DNA of 64,000 nucleotides from Lepidostoma basale (GCA_022606425.2 JAHDVF020000515.1:1-64000), one strand, 5' to 3'. Counted from the stretch's first letter, positions 39,816-50,812 are shown. Numbers and translations: made by a program. Notes: a model not told the origin generated them from the letters alone.

Positions 39816-40475
39816 TTATTTATTTATTTATTCAGTAAGGGCAGCATACAGCGATATCAATATATTAATTAAGAAACATTAAGAAAAATAATAAATAAAG
39901 CCAATTACATGCTACCACAAATACAATTAACAGTTAATTGAATTCAAGCTAAGGCAAAATACGGTCAAACAAAATGATTGAGAGTTAAACATAATAATAG
40001 TAGTAGAAATAAGAACAAAATTAAAAGTAAAAATAAAAGTAACATATTATAATATCATGTAACATTATGGTCTCATCCACGCCGAAAGGTTGCTCCTATC
40101 GCTTTTTTGAAGTTTCGTTCGTTCAAGTGGAAAACATCGATGTCTCCAAAATACTTGTTGTTGTCACAAATCCTGTACATTGCCGTGCTTTGAGCGTAGT
40201 TAGTGCGATAAACAGGGAGATGGAAAACTTGGCTTGCGGTGTGTCTTGTGCGAGATGTAGGGGTATTGAGTGTCAATTTGCAAAGAAGTTCAGAGTTATC
40301 AATTTTGTAGTGAATGATTTTGTGAAACAGCATCATATCATTGAGCGTACGTCTATTTTCGAGAGAGTCCAAGGAATGAAATATTAGGGCAGATTGGTAA
40401 TCTGAGAACGATTTGAACATTTTAAAATTAATGTGTTTTATAAAAATTTTTTGGACTCTTTCAATTCGTTGGATA
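39816..40475 (-). mobile_element. U family jockey/CR1-like 3' copy (TAAA tail)
   Basis: ATTT tandem (39816-39833) is the tail, followed by a roughly 240-base 3' UTR. Minus frame 40420-40073 (115 codons): MFKSFSDYQSALIFHSLDSL, ENRRTLNDMMLFHKIIHYKI, TSRTRHTASQVFHLPVYRTN, FGDIDVFHLNERNFKKAI; upstream IQRIERVQKIFIKHINF. Intact frame; single copy. Confidence 0.85.
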
Positions 40476-40865
40476 TGTACCTACATAATGTATAATATAA
40501 CCATAGTTAAACGCAAAAAATGAAAGAATTAAATCGTGAAATGAACGGTGAAGAAACTCTTTAACCACGCTGCAATCACGCTTGAGTTCTCCGGCTCTTC
40601 CTCCACAGATGTCGCTTGATGTGCGCGACTCTTTCACTCTCAAATTCTCATTTCTCATCTTCTACAAATTACAATCCATTTGTCCGCCTCTCCATCTTGC
40701 CCGAGATGCTTTTATCCCGGGAAGGAAAAATGGAATAAAATTTGTAATTGTTATTTGTGTCATTATTACTTACACAATATTTCAGAGAAAAAAAAATATT
40801 TTTATTATTTGAAATTTTTTGGTTCATTTTAAATAATGAAAATAAAAATACTAAAATTTTCTGAC
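40476..40865. other. unassigned segment
   Basis: No recognised element. ACTTACACAATATTTCAG at about 40768-40785 resembles a splice acceptor, with no exon following. Confidence 0.3.
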
Positions 40866-41283
40866 TACCATCACACCGTTTCTCCGAAGGGGAAGACAGA
40901 AAGAATGGAGCCCCATACTCTTCTTTCCTGACATACTTTTCTTACTTCCTCAAAATTCATACATGGTGTCATGCACGCATTTTTTTATACAACAGGTCGT
41001 GTGAACCCAAATACTGTACAAAATTTGTTAATAGCTATTATATTGATTCTCATGACATGTGATAGTTAGCTAACTGTCACGTAAATTCTACACCAGATCA
41101 AGGCAATGTGATAATCACACTGCCATCGCCGGGATTCGAACCCAGGACCTTCGGTATGCTAGTAAGAGCTCTTACCACTCTGCCACGAAGGTTTTCATTT
41201 CTACGACTCCTCACGTGGCCTAAATTCTAGTTCCACTTACATCTATAACTTTTTTTACCATTATTTTTATTATTTTGTTTACA
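40866..41283 (-). mobile_element. A1 copy split by SINE M
   Basis: 40866-40980: A1 3' end without a clean tail (CCATCACACCGTTTCTCC). 41196-41283: GRHVRSRRNEN and KKVIDVSGTRI-like remainder, decayed. SINE M sits between. Confidence 0.75.
40981..41195 (-). mobile_element. SINE M
   Basis: Minus: CCTTCGTGGCAGAGTGGTAA, GGGTTCGAATCCCGGCGATG, ATTATCACATTGCC, TACAGTATTTGGGTTCACAC, A tail. Nearly full length with an internal loss of the AATAAAATGGCGATAGATTG block. Confidence 0.88.
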
Positions 41284-41400
41284 ACTCGTTGTATGAATGT
41301 GGAGGAAGCTAGAGAGGTTTGCCATGATAGAGTAGTGTGGCGGTCCATTCTCTCTGCCTACCCCTGTGGAGAAACGGCGTGACGGCTTGTTTTGTTTTCA
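41284..41400 (+). mobile_element. A3 3' end
   Basis: TRCMNVEEAREVCHDRVVW then SILSAYPCGETA-type end (CCTGTGGAGAAACGGCG), TGA, CGG and TTGTTTTGTTTT tail. Confidence 0.82.
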
Positions 41401-41444
41401 TTCTTTTATATTTAAAAAAAATCATTTCTTCATTCATGCTTTCC

Positions 41445-42140
41445 CAATGTATTATTCTTTCGGTGCCGTGTCAGGTCACCCCAATGTTGGCGATCACTGC
41501 AGCAAAGGCATCTCTATCCTGCGCCACTTGGAACAGGTTCTGAACTCTTGAAATTCTTGTCCACTATTTTGTGTTCCGCAGCCAGGACAACTGCCTTCTA
41601 TCAACTCCCTGACGTCCCTCCACTTTACCCATTAATATCAGTCGAAGGAGGCGGTATTTTTCTCCCCTTAGCACATGACCCAAATATGAGACCTTTCCAA
41701 TTTTCACACTCGACAACAGCTCTCTATTGGCTTTGGCTCTCTGTAGTACATCTGCATTACTGACCCTATCGTTCACGATATACGGAACATTCTGCGGTAT
41801 ATCCACATCTCAAACGCCTCCAACCGGTTAATTACATTCACTTTTAGAGTCCAGGTTTCGCAGCCATATAGGAGAACATACCATATATAACATTTAATCA
41901 TTCTTTGTCAGAGTTTCAGATTAAGATTATCGTTGCAAAAAAGGTTCTCGTTTTATTAAATGCAGCTAGTGCAACTTCAATTCTGCATTTTATTTCAATG
42001 TCCGGGTCAAGCGCTTTAGTGATAATGCTGCCAAAGTATTTAAATAGGTCGACTATTTCTGCAACCGTATGGTGCGAATGTGGAAATATCGACCAATTTA
42101 TATACCTTGGCAGCATTATCCAAATGTATAAACCAACTAA
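41445..42140. mobile_element. E family non-LTR copy with inverted 5' end
   Basis: Minus strand 42066-41445: DIEIKCRIEVALAAFNKTRT, FATIILI, YGCETWTLKVNVINRLEAFE-like, YIVNDRVSNADVLQRAKANR, GKVSYLGHVLRGEKYRLLRL, DAFAAVIANIGVT. At about 42070 the sequence flips to plus (IDQFIYLGSIIQM, 42090-42130), an upstream E block inverted as in twin priming. Frameshifts separate the blocks. Confidence 0.82.
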
Positions 42141-42589
42141 TAAGCACGTCAATTAATCTAGTCCATTGTTTTGGCCGAAACACTATGATACTTCAGCATT
42201 TGTTAAAATTTATGTGTGTTGGATGTATACGTATTTAATATGTATTTTTGACGTTGGATGATGCCAACATTGGTTGGCGAAACAGCTGTCGCAACATTCT
42301 CAAAATGCGAATGATAAAAATTGTGATATTATAATAGTGTTAAATTTTAACAGTTAACTATTAATCTACATATTTATGATATCAAATAAAGCGGTACCAT
42401 TTATTTTAGTGATAACATATTTTTGGTTCCACTGACATTAAAATATCAAACATGCGAATTGCTCTTCACATCGGCATCACGAAAAGAAGGTTCATTTGAC
42501 GTGTTGGCAATGCCGTAGATTATTATTGCGTTTGAGCCAGCTTTATGTAAGTACCTATATTTCTTAACTGTATTAACCATTTGCCATTT
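42141..42589. other. unassigned with a W-type motif
   Basis: 42253-42290 holds GATGATGCCAAC-ATT-GGTTGGCGAAAC-AGCTGTC, a single copy of the motif tandemly repeated at 58772-59395. CCATTGTTTTGGCCGAAACA at 42161-42180 recurs inverted at 60790-60810. Confidence 0.5.
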
Positions 42590-42862
42590 ATACGACGAGG
42601 GTAAGCAGAGAACGTGTTCCCGTACATTTTTATAGAATCTTCCGCATTCATACAGCGTGCGCAAGTAATTTTATAACCACATTACGGGAACGGTACGATG
42701 TGAGGTAACAAGTATTGAGAAAATAACACATAAATAATAACAACCACAAGGCAGAGAAAACAGTACGACACTTCTATCCAGACAAACTACTTTTTCTCCA
42801 ATTAAACATCGTATCATGCACGCTCGTCGATTGCTTCAACTATAAACATGTCTGCATTTAAA
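42590..42862 (-). mobile_element. A fragments, very decayed
   Basis: 42590-42662 (TATACGACGAGGGTAAGCAG, CATTCATACAGCGTG) and 42740-42862 (CATCGTATCATGCACGCTCG) both follow the minus-strand A C-terminus. Confidence 0.6.
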
Positions 42863-42967
42863 TTAAATAATGAGGTTTCATTGAAGATGCTGGGTTTTGT
42901 TCTTCCAACTGTTAGGGTTTTCGGAGACAGAGACACCCAGGTCCTAAGAACTCTATATATGACTAAG

Positions 42968-43375
42968 GAGTCAGAAGCAAGCTCGAGGGAGGTGCCGTGA
43001 TATGGAGTCCTCGGGAGGATCAGTATTCTCTCATGTTGGAGAGAGTTCAAAAGAAATTCTCGAGAGTCCTCTATATGCGAGAGTTCGGGGTATATCCTTG
43101 GCTCTATCCAACGGCATTTCTCTTGGATATGCTGGGGTATAACCCCCTCGAACTGAGGAGGGAAGGATTAATGTCAACACATTTTTTCAGACTGATTCGG
43201 GGCTCTATTGAGAACCCCTATGTTCTGGTCAAAACGGTGTTTTTGTTACTGATCAATTGTTCTTTGCTCCGTCACTCAGAACCAACCTGCCTTTGGTGAT
43301 GCCAGTAGGAAGAGCAATTCGGACGTTGAATCTAATCGTCTCGGATTTGGACATTTTCAGTGTCAGTGATGCAAA
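42968..43375 (+). mobile_element. G2 jockey/CR1-like copy
   Basis: Open 100-codon frame 42997-43299: MIWSPREDQYSLMLERVQKK, FSRVLYMREFGVYPWLYPTA, LGYNPLELRREGLMSTHFFR; then RTNLPLVMPVGRAIRTLNLI. At 43375, in SVSDA, it switches abruptly to an H end. Confidence 0.87.
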
Positions 43376-43545
43376 GTTGAAGGAAGGCGACCACAAGGAC
43401 GACCACCAAACCGCTGGTCTGATCAAATCAGGGATCTGACTGGTCTCTCATTAGCTGCAGCCTGGAGACTGAGCGGTTGGCATGTCATGGTCAATGCTTA
43501 ACAGGATGGATATGACCCTCAATATGAGGAGTACGACTGAGAAGA
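43376..43545 (+). mobile_element. H family 3' end
   Basis: KLKEGDHKDDHQTAGLIKSG in one frame; in another GRPQGRPPNRWSDQIRDLTG and LSLAAAWRLS. Ends GACTGAGAAGAAG. A G2-H chimaera by insertion or template switching. Confidence 0.78.
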
Positions 43546-43555
43546 AGACCATCTG

Positions 43556-43715
43556 AATACTCCACATTTGATAATGCCTTAGACAGGCGAATCGTGTTTT
43601 TCAGATTATATGTAATAAAACTTCTAGAAATTTATGTTGTTTGAAACATATGATGATGCCAACACAGGTTGGCGAAAACAGCTTTAGCAACAAAGTCATA
43701 TTAATAAATCGTGAT
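43556..43715 (+). repeat. family b piece followed by a W-type motif
   Basis: GATAATGCCTTAGACAGGCG and TAATAAAACTTCTAGAAATT (family b), then GATGATGCCAACACAGGTTG and GCGAAAACAGCTTTAGC (W motif). Confidence 0.6.
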
Positions 43716-43727
43716 ACGTAATAACAT

Positions 43728-43937
43728 AATTTTCGTGGCAGAGTGGTAAGGCCTCTGCCTGCCATACCGAAGGTCCCAGGTTCAATTCCCGGCGATAGCA
43801 GTGTGATTGTCACACTGTATTTGGTCTGGTGTAGAATTCACGTGATAGATTAGCTATCTATCACATGTCATGAAAATCAAAAATTAACAAATTGTGTACA
43901 GTAATTGGATTCAAACGACCTGTTGTATAAAAAAAAC
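43728..43937 (+). mobile_element. SINE M
   Basis: TTCGTGGCAGAGTGGTAAGG, CTCTGCCTGCCATACCG, AGGTTCAATTCCCGGCGATA, body with a short deletion, GTACAGTAATTGGATTCAAA, A tail. The TGCC anticodon-loop string supports a glycine-tRNA-like origin. Confidence 0.87.
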
Positions 43938-44191
43938 AGTGTATCAAATATTAATTCAAAAATAATATTACAACTGCACCTAGAAGAATCCCGTTGATAG
44001 ATGAATTCATTATGAAACTTGTCGAACGTTTTTATAGGACTCCCTTCACGTCCTAACTCCACAATTAAAGACCTCTCAAATTACGACTCAAACACCTCCA
44101 GCCGCCACAAGCGCCCAAAATCGATCCTCCATCGGAGGAACACTCCTGGCCACACAAATCAGGCCCCCCCATAAACTAACAACCCATGAAA

Positions 44192-44447
44192 TGCGACCTT
44201 CGTGGCAGAGTGGTAAGAGCTCTGACTTCCATACCGAAGGCCCCGGGTTCGATTCCCGGCGATGGCAGTGTGATTGTCACACTGTCTTTGGACTGGTGTA
44301 AAATTCTCGTAACAATAAAATGGCGATAGATTGGCTACCTATCACATGTCGTAAGAATCAATATAATACCTAAAATAAATTTTATACAGTAATTGGGTTC
44401 AAACGACCTGTTGTGTACAAGAAAAAATAAAAATAAAAAATGAAAAA
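44192..44447 (+). mobile_element. SINE M, full length
   Basis: Complete head, body (GTGTGATTGTCACACTGTCT; AATAAAATGGCGATAGATTG) and 3' end TTGGGTTCAAACGACCTGTT with an A-rich tail with interspersed T. About 255 bp. Confidence 0.9.
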
Positions 44448-44611
44448 AAATTTAAAATTATTTTTTAACATTGTTCCCATCAGACGTAAGAGGAATAGCC
44501 ACATGAGCTGAACCTCTGTAAGCCAGAAGATCTAAGTCCAAGTCCAATTTCTCCGCAGCTATGACATTGTAGCTGTGGAGGGTCCGTTTCGCGCAACTTA
44601 TGTATTATATA

Positions 44612-45418
44612 ATACGATTTGCAAGTCTTAGTGTCAAGGATGTATGAGGCATGCAAAAAGAGTGACTTGGTGATGAATGTGTCTAAATCTAAAGTGATGG
44701 TTTTCGAGAAAGAAGAATGTATGACGATTTGTGATATAAGTGCGATGGGCGAGAAATTGGAGCAAGTTACTGAATTTGCGTATCTGGGAAGCATGTTTAC
44801 AAGATACGGAAAAATGGAGAAAGACATCGAAAGGAGGGTTGGTGCTGGGGATAAAATAAATGGCGCACTCAAAGTCATTACTGCAAATAGAAATATATCC
44901 ACAGAAGCAAATATGGCAGTACACAATGGAGTTCTAGTGCCAACCCTCATGTATGGAAGTGAAGCTTGGAGCTGGCAAAAGAAGGATGAAAGCAGGATAA
45001 ACGCCGTAGAAATGAGATCACTAAGGAGAATGCGCGGGAAAACGTTGTATGACAGAATACCGAACGATGAAATAAGAAAGAAATGTAAGGCAGATGACTG
45101 CATCATGAATAAAATTAAAAAAGGATCCCTGAGATGGTTTGGACCTATGGTACGAATGGATGAGAGTAGAATGGTTAAAAAGTTATACACAACCAGCGTG
45201 AGTGGGAAAAGAAGCCGAAAACGACCGAGGAAAACATGACATGACCAAATTAATCAATTACTAAAAGGCCGCCACATTCGAAGTCGGAATAATCAACGTG
45301 CGTGCATGGTACGATGTATGAATGTAGTGGAATCCCGAGAGGTATGCCAGGACAGGCCAGTGTGGCGATCCATCCTCTCTGCCTAATGGCGTGATGGTTA
45401 GTTAGTTAGTTTAGTTAA
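44612..45418 (+). mobile_element. A2 RTE-like copy, 206-codon open frame
   Basis: Frame 44619-45239: MQVLVSRMYEACKKSDLVMN, VSKSKVMVFEKEECMTICDI, TEFAYLGSMFTRYGKMEKDI, MAVHNGVLVPTLMYGSEAWS, MRSLRRMRGKTLYDRIPNDE, RWFGPMVRMDESRMVKKLYT, RKRPRKT, then W-to-stop (TGA near 45237). Remaining C-terminus readable to RSILSA, where the YPSGE hairpin segment is deleted before TGATGGTTAGTTAG. Confidence 0.92.
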
Positions 45419-45905
45419 TACGATATCTCCCAGTGATAGTCAGCTGACATGACATAGAAAGAAAAATATCACACAATAAAACTTCATTTTTAAACATTTG
45501 GTAAGTGTCGCATTTTTGGTCCAACAAAACTAGCGACGCGTACTTTTCTCGTATTACAACAGATTTTGGATGTAAATACGGTTGGAGAGTGTACAGAACA
45601 ATGGCAACACTGCGCCTAGGGCCCTTGAAGGGCCCTTCTTGGCATGCAGTAATGCAGGGCTCTTGGTTTGCTGCAGATGAAGTGGATAATGCACTTGCTG
45701 GGGTGAGGGTTGTGAGTCTTTTCTATAACTTTTTTAAACGAGGGCGAGATTTTTTTTTTGTTTCATTTTAAATTTGGAACACGAAAATTTTTAAACAAAA
45801 CAATTTTTTAATAACTTTTTGAAAACATATTTTCACAAAAACGTTTCGATATTCGTGTTATAATAATATTTCTACACTGAAGAAGGGCTTCTGTGTCCCG
45901 AAAAA
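45419..45905. other. unassigned, with an 88-codon frame and a Penelope-type end
   Basis: Frame 45505-45771 (YGWRVYRTMATLRLGPLKGP, SWHAVMQGSWFAADEVDNAL) is not recognised. GGGCCCTT-G-AAGGGCCC (45619-45635) is an 8-bp palindrome in it. CACTGAAGAAGGGCTTCTGT and GTCCCGAAAAAC at 45878-45905 resemble a decayed Penelope 3' motif. Confidence 0.4.
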
Positions 45906-46165
45906 CAACTAACTATCTAGTTTACGTACACGACATTCCTCCGGAGGGGTAAGCAGAGAGGAACGACAGCCATACTGCAATGTCCGGACATACGTCTTTA
46001 GATTCCTCTCCATTCATACAACGTAACATGCACGGTAGTCGATTTTTCCGACTTCGAATGTGAAAATAAATCAATTACTCAAAGGCGACCGTGTACGAAG
46101 CTGGAACAATCAACGAGTGTGTGTGCAACGGTGTAGGAATGTAGAATAGGTGTGAGATTTTCGTC
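45906..46165. mobile_element. A fragments, head-to-head
   Basis: 45906-46062 is minus A (AACTAACTATCTAG tail, CCTCCGGAGGGG hairpin); 46063-46165 is plus A (INQLLKGDRVRSWNNQRVCV). The junction lies inside the FEVGKI/HIRSRN position of both, so the two halves mirror each other. Confidence 0.75.
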
Positions 46166-46749
46166 AGAATATACTAGGGTCTGCTATGTTTTTACCGATT
46201 TGAGGATTGCCAAATTTTCAAGTTTGTTTAATTCATTGTTTTGTTGAATGTAGAAATATTGTGTAGAAATATTGTGTCGTTTTTATCGAAACTATGGTCA
46301 TATTCAATAATCTATCATGGTCATATAAAATATGTCGTGTTTTTTAATATTTAAAAAATATATATTTTGTGGATTAAACAAAATTGTTTTCGATTTCCTA
46401 AGTATATTACTATGGAGTTCCACAGTATTAATACCTTAGCGTTCAATAAGTCTATAAAATTAATCTGTTATTATTTATTTTAAAAAGTGGGTTTGCATAC
46501 AAAACTTTCTAGACTTGTAATTTACAAAATCGCTGCATGGTAACCAGAAACGATCAATCTAGCAACAGAATAAACAAAACAAGTGAACTTCATTGATTTG
46601 ATAGTTGTTCTTAATCAAAAAAAGAACAGAGGTTAATTCAAATATTATTTGACGTTATAATTTGTTTGGTCTGGTTTGGACAAATGGAACGCATGGATGA
46701 AGAAAGGATGGATAATAAATTGAACTTACGCCTAGAAATCTGCTAGCTA
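46166..46749. other. unassigned with small scraps
   Basis: GTAGAAATATTGTGT is duplicated (46251-46278). 46365-46445 matches the arm of the 34605 foldback (TGGATTAAACAAAATTGTTT; TTTCCTAAGTATATTACTAT). 46670-46730 is an A scrap (GLDKWNAWMKKGW frame). Confidence 0.45.
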
Positions 46750-46965
46750 GACCATAATGATCAGATCAAACTCCGTGCATGTCAGCATGCGTAGCAAGGG
46801 CACCCCGTCATGTGCAGCAGGCATTGCTCCATGCCACAGATGCATAGTGTCGCACTGTCCTGAAGAATACCTCATCTCGCCATGTTTTTCCTGGATCTAC
46901 CAACTCGTGTGCGTAGTCGATTCAGGTAGTCCAGATTTTCCACAATTCGTATCCTGGCTTCAGAG
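46750..46965 (+). repeat. R repeat, copy 2
   Basis: Frame 46757-47041 has KGTPSCAAGIAPCHRCIVSH and SWIYQLVCVVDSGSPDF, paralogous to 34085-34320 on the opposite strand. Family unknown. Confidence 0.55.
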
Positions 46966-47063
46966 TTTTCTTGGCACTACAATAGCAACAAATGGAGGGA
47001 TGATATTTAAAGATGCTTATTTATTGTTTCTTGAACAATGATATAAAACTCCATATTAAATAG

Positions 47064-47238
47064 TTAATACAAATGAAAACGTCAGTTTTCTAAAAGTTTT
47101 ATTATATTTAATTGGAATGATATGTTTTGCTTGGATAATGCTATCAAATGCTTGGATAATGCCTTAGAAGGGCGAAACATGTCATTCCCATAAAATATAA
47201 TAAAACATCTAGAAAACTGAAGTTTTCATTCGTATTAA
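47064..47238. repeat. family b palindrome, 175 bp
   Basis: Left arm TTAATACAAATGAAAACGTC ... GGAATGATATGTTTTGC is the inverse of the right arm GCGAAACATGTCATTCCC ... GAAGTTTTCATTCGTATTAA (about 65 bases, few mismatches). The centre has two direct GCTTGGATAATGC units. The right arm carries GCCTTAGAAGGGC-GAAAC-ATGTC. Confidence 0.8.
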
Positions 47239-47902
47239 TTGTTTACAGATGCTCTTAAAATAACTGGATGAAGATAGCCCAGGAAATAACAACATGGAAA
47301 AATTATATGTTCAGGAGTGGACGTCTGCAGAATAAAGAAGACGAAGAAATTAATAATTTGCTTGAAACATTAAATTCGATTATTGTTTCTTTAACACAAC
47401 GTAAAAATCTATACAAAAATAAGTAATACGATTTTTTTATGAATTAAAATACTGTTTTCTCCACTTTTAACATTATTTTTCTCTATATCGCACCGTGAGT
47501 GTAAAACCGAGATAACTGCAAATATAAATTTTGGAGATATGGGAGTTTAAAGACTTCATATTGCTTGGAAAAATGATTTTTTTTTAAATAAACCAATGAT
47601 TTTCGGTTTATAGGCATATTACGATATGTTTTGAAAGCTTTACACCTTCATAAACTCAAATGTCCAAAAAACAGTGTTTTAATTGACAACAAAATCGCCT
47701 TAAGTTTATCTAAAAATAATGAATACGAATAGGTACGTTAATTTTCTAGAAGTTTCAATATATTTTATGCTATGTTTCACATTGCGAAAATATTTCATTT
47801 AATAAAACATATAGACAACAGACGTTAACATTTTTATAAGCCGTTAGATTTTTCGTAGAATACGATTTACATTTGCGAATTTTAGTAAAAAAAAAAACTA
47901 GC
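47239..47902. other. AT-rich, family b scrap
   Basis: 47735-47825 has TTTTCTAGAAGTTTCAATAT and ATTTAATAAAACATATAGAC, a decayed family b palindrome. No gene seen. Confidence 0.4.
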
Positions 47903-47958
47903 TGCCTATTCTTTCTGCTTCCCCTTCGGGAAGACGACGTAATGGTTAGTTAGATAGT
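47903..47958 (+). mobile_element. A 3'-terminal stub
   Basis: CTATTCTTTCTGCTTCCCCT, TCGGGAAGACGACGTAATGG and TTAGTTAG. The stop codon TGA is mutated to TAA. Confidence 0.75.
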
Positions 47959-47962
47959 TATT

Positions 47963-48310
47963 TTATGAATTAATTGTATCTCAATAGAGGCGAAGAAGTA
48001 ATAATTTTTGGAAACAGAATATGGTAGTCGAGGCGTTTACAGAACTTATGACCTGTCATTGGTTGGATTAAGCGATCACTTTATGTTAACAACATTCCCC
48101 ATTCCGCCCTTCTCACGAACACCACGACTGACAATTTTTTTTTGGAACATGTATATAATTTTAAATCACTTTACATTTTGTATGTCAATCTACACTAGCG
48201 CCATCTATTAAGATAATTTGTAATCATTAAGCAGAAAATCTTTATTAATGCAATGCGAAAGGCTTACGCAATTATCACACTGCTAGACAACGCCTGGAGT
48301 GAAACTCCAA
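47963..48310 (+). repeat. J repeat
   Basis: TTAATTGTATCTCAATAGAG, GTTTACAGAACTTATGACCT, CTACACTAGCGCCATCTATT, CTAGACAACGCCTGGAGT; all blocks in the order of 17297. Confidence 0.78.
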
Positions 48311-49055
48311 TTTCTTATGCTTTCAACTTGTACCAGTTTTTTGTACAATTTTTTTTAATAACGTTTTTTTAATTGATTTGTATACATTAAAAAAAAAAAT
48401 TATATTTACGATTTTTTCCGTTTTCGGGAAGTTTGGTTCTACAACATATTTTATAATAATGACTACTATATTTATCCTTTCTAAGGCATTATCAACTGTA
48501 CGAATCTCATTTTTCATTTTCATCTAGAAAACAGTATGTATACGAGTATTAAGGAGTGAGTTTGTACCAGTCTGTCGATGCCAACCAGCCTGGCAAAACT
48601 GGACACCGAAGTCAAAAAGAAAAAGTAAAAATATATGTATATTTTATAAAATGAACTTCCATCAAGAGATTTCGGTAAATTTATTAGAATATCTCCGAAA
48701 ACTAAATAATTAAAGATCATGGATAGATAATTCGATTATTTCCTTTTCCGATACCCAATGAAATCACGATTTTGGGCAGAACACCCATGTGCATACCTAA
48801 CTTATAAGTATATAATTTTCCATATACTCGTACAACATAAAATAAACATTTTTTTATTATTTTTCTCCAGTTTATTATTATGTGCATATTGTTATTTCAC
48901 TCTAATGCATTTAAAAATAATTGCGTAAAATGGGATAGACGTATATTCGTATATAACGAAATGACGAAAGATAAATTTGTTGCATGCCCAGCACGTAAAA
49001 AAATAATACGACCTAATGTAAGCATTAAGAATACAAAAACTAACCAACTACATCA
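48311..49055. other. unassigned AT-rich segment
   Basis: TTGTACcagttttttGTACAA stem near 48329. 48474-48500 is a family b scrap. 48560-48610 (CGATGCCAACCAGCCTGGCA) weakly echoes the 8419 hairpin loop. No gene recognised. Confidence 0.35.
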
Positions 49056-49743
49056 ATTTTCTTTCCTGACATATTTCTCTCGCTTCCTCAACATTCATAC
49101 ATCGTGTCGTGCACGCGCGTTGATTTCTCTGACTCCTCACGTGGCCGACTTTTAATATTTGATTTATTTGTTCATGCCACGTTTTCCTTGGTCTTTCTCT
49201 ATTTCTGGTTCCATTTACATCGTTAACATATTTTTTTTACCATCCTTTCTTCATTCATTATTTCCATATGTCCAAACCATCTTAATGATCCTTTCATTAT
49301 TATGTTCATTGCACCATCAATCAGACCGCATTCTCTTCCTATATTTTCATTTGACACTCTATCATACACTGAGTATCCACACATTCGTCTAAGAGATCTC
49401 ATTTCTACTGCATTTATTCTACTCTCATCCTTATTTTATCAGCTCCCTGCTTCGCTTCCATACATAAGGGTTGGTAGGATAACACCATTGTGCACTGCCA
49501 TTCTAGCTTTTTTGGATAGGTTTTTATTTACGATTACAACTTTAAGTGCACCATTCACATTGTTGCCTGCCCCAATCCTTCTTTCAAAAGCCCTCTCCAA
49601 TTGCCCATCTTTTTTGAACATACTACCTAAATACACGAACTAATCTACTTGCTCCAAAGTGTTACCTTTCACGATAATGTTGCACTGTCATGATTTCTTT
49701 TTTTTCAAAAATCATTACCTTTGACCTATTAACATTCATCATC
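49056..49743 (-). mobile_element. A1 RTE-like copy without its 3' end
   Basis: Minus strand from MMNVNRSKVMIFEKK (49740) through VYLGSMFKKDGQLERAFERR, NNVNGALKVVIVNKNLSKKA, MAVHNGVILPTLMYGSEAGS to REICQERK near 49060. The last roughly 60 bases and the tail are absent. Frameshifts near 49440 and 49300. Confidence 0.87.
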
Positions 49744-49968
49744 GAAACGATACGGTGAGAGAAAAAAACAAAGGTCATCGACACCCCCCACCGCGTAGCT
49801 GGTCACGTAGCCAGAAGTTCTTACGAAAAATGGACAAAAAGACTGCTGACTGTGAGACCGTGATCTTAACCGGCACGTCAGTATAACCTGGATGTAGTCT
49901 GCTCAAGATAGGGTGACGTAGAAGTAAATGGAGGAGCCATTCGTCCAGGAGTGGACGGGAATAGGCTA
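49744..49968 (+). mobile_element. B family fragment
   Basis: NDTVREKNKGHRHPPPRSW.., SRSSYEKWTKRLLT, then DLNRHVSITWMQSAQDRVT and MEEPFVQEWTGIG; the RPWTAKR...LRWN segment is deleted. Confidence 0.78.
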
Positions 49969-50266
49969 AATCCCACAGCATTTCTTTTGGGAATGCTGGG
50001 GACCCTCTGCAACTTCGAAGAGATGGGCATCTCATAACCCATTTATTTAGATTAATCAGGGGATATTTCGAGAACTACGGGCCGCCAGAACCAACCTGCC
50101 TCTGGCGACACCGGTCGGAAAAGCAATTACTCTGCAGAACGCGGTCTCCTCGGAGATCGACGTATTTCATATTAGTGAAAGTTTGTTAAGAAGACAAATA
50201 TTCTTGACATTAGAGAGCTTCTTGTCTTAGTAATGTTGAACCATCTCTCATGCGTTCCTGATATTA
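49969..50266 (+). mobile_element. G1 copy, split by A1
   Basis: NPTAFLLGMLGTLCNFEEMG, ITHLFRLIRGYFENYG, deletion, RQNQPASGDTG / RTNLPLATPVGKAITLQ, SSEIDVFHISESLLRRQIFL. The 3' UTR resumes at 50698-50812 with GATTTGATTTTATTTGATTT. Confidence 0.83.
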
Positions 50267-50697
50267 ACTAACTAACTAACCATCGCGCCGTCTCTCCGAA
50301 GGTGTAGGCAGAAATAATGGACTGCCACACTTTTCTTTCCTGACATATTTCGCTCGCTTCCTCTGACTCCTCACATGGCCGACATTCAATATTTGATTTA
50401 TTTTATCGTGCCACGTTTTTCTCGGTCTTCCTGTATTTCTGGTTCCATTTAATTTAATTTAATAATAATTTTTTTACCATTCATTCTTTTCATATGTCCA
50501 AACCATCTCAATGATCCTTTCGTTATTTTGTTTATAACACCATCATTAGCACCGCATCCACTTCTTATATTTTCATTCGACACTCTATCATACACAGAGT
50601 ATCCACAAATTCGTCTAAGGGATCTCATTTCTATAGCATTTATTTCTACTTTCACCCTTCTTTTGCCAGTTCCATGTTTCGCTTCGATACATAAGGG
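50267..50697 (-). mobile_element. A1 insertion in the G1 3' UTR
   Basis: CTAA tail and A1 C-terminus on the minus strand; frame 50655-50449 reads NAIEMRSLRRICGYSVYDRV, SGCGANDGVINKITKGSLRW. It lies within about 10 bases of the position hit at 36429. A clear duplication could not be defined. Confidence 0.87.
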
Positions 50698-50812
50698 TAA
50701 TTATATTGTATATATTATATTTTACCTGTACTCAATAGATACCTTAAACATTTAAATCGTTTGTTATGTCAGTTGAGATATTAAACTGATTTGATTTTAT
50801 TTGATTTTATTA
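50698..50812 (+). mobile_element. G1 3' UTR and GATTT tail
   Basis: TACTCAATAGATACCTTAAA, ATTAAACTGATTTGATTTTA; completes the copy at 49969-50266. Confidence 0.83.

Noticed and set aside
40768..40785. Splice acceptor-like sequence
   Set aside because: A pyrimidine-poor tract with CAG and no downstream open exon; chance is likely.
44480..45190. 236-codon minus-strand open frame
   Set aside because: It is the antisense shadow of the A2 frame at 44619-45239. Similar antisense frames at 20903-21403 and 30637-30849 were dropped for the same reason.
45505..45771. 88-codon frame as an exon
   Set aside because: The sequence is not recognised and contains a palindrome; no flanking splice signals were convincing.
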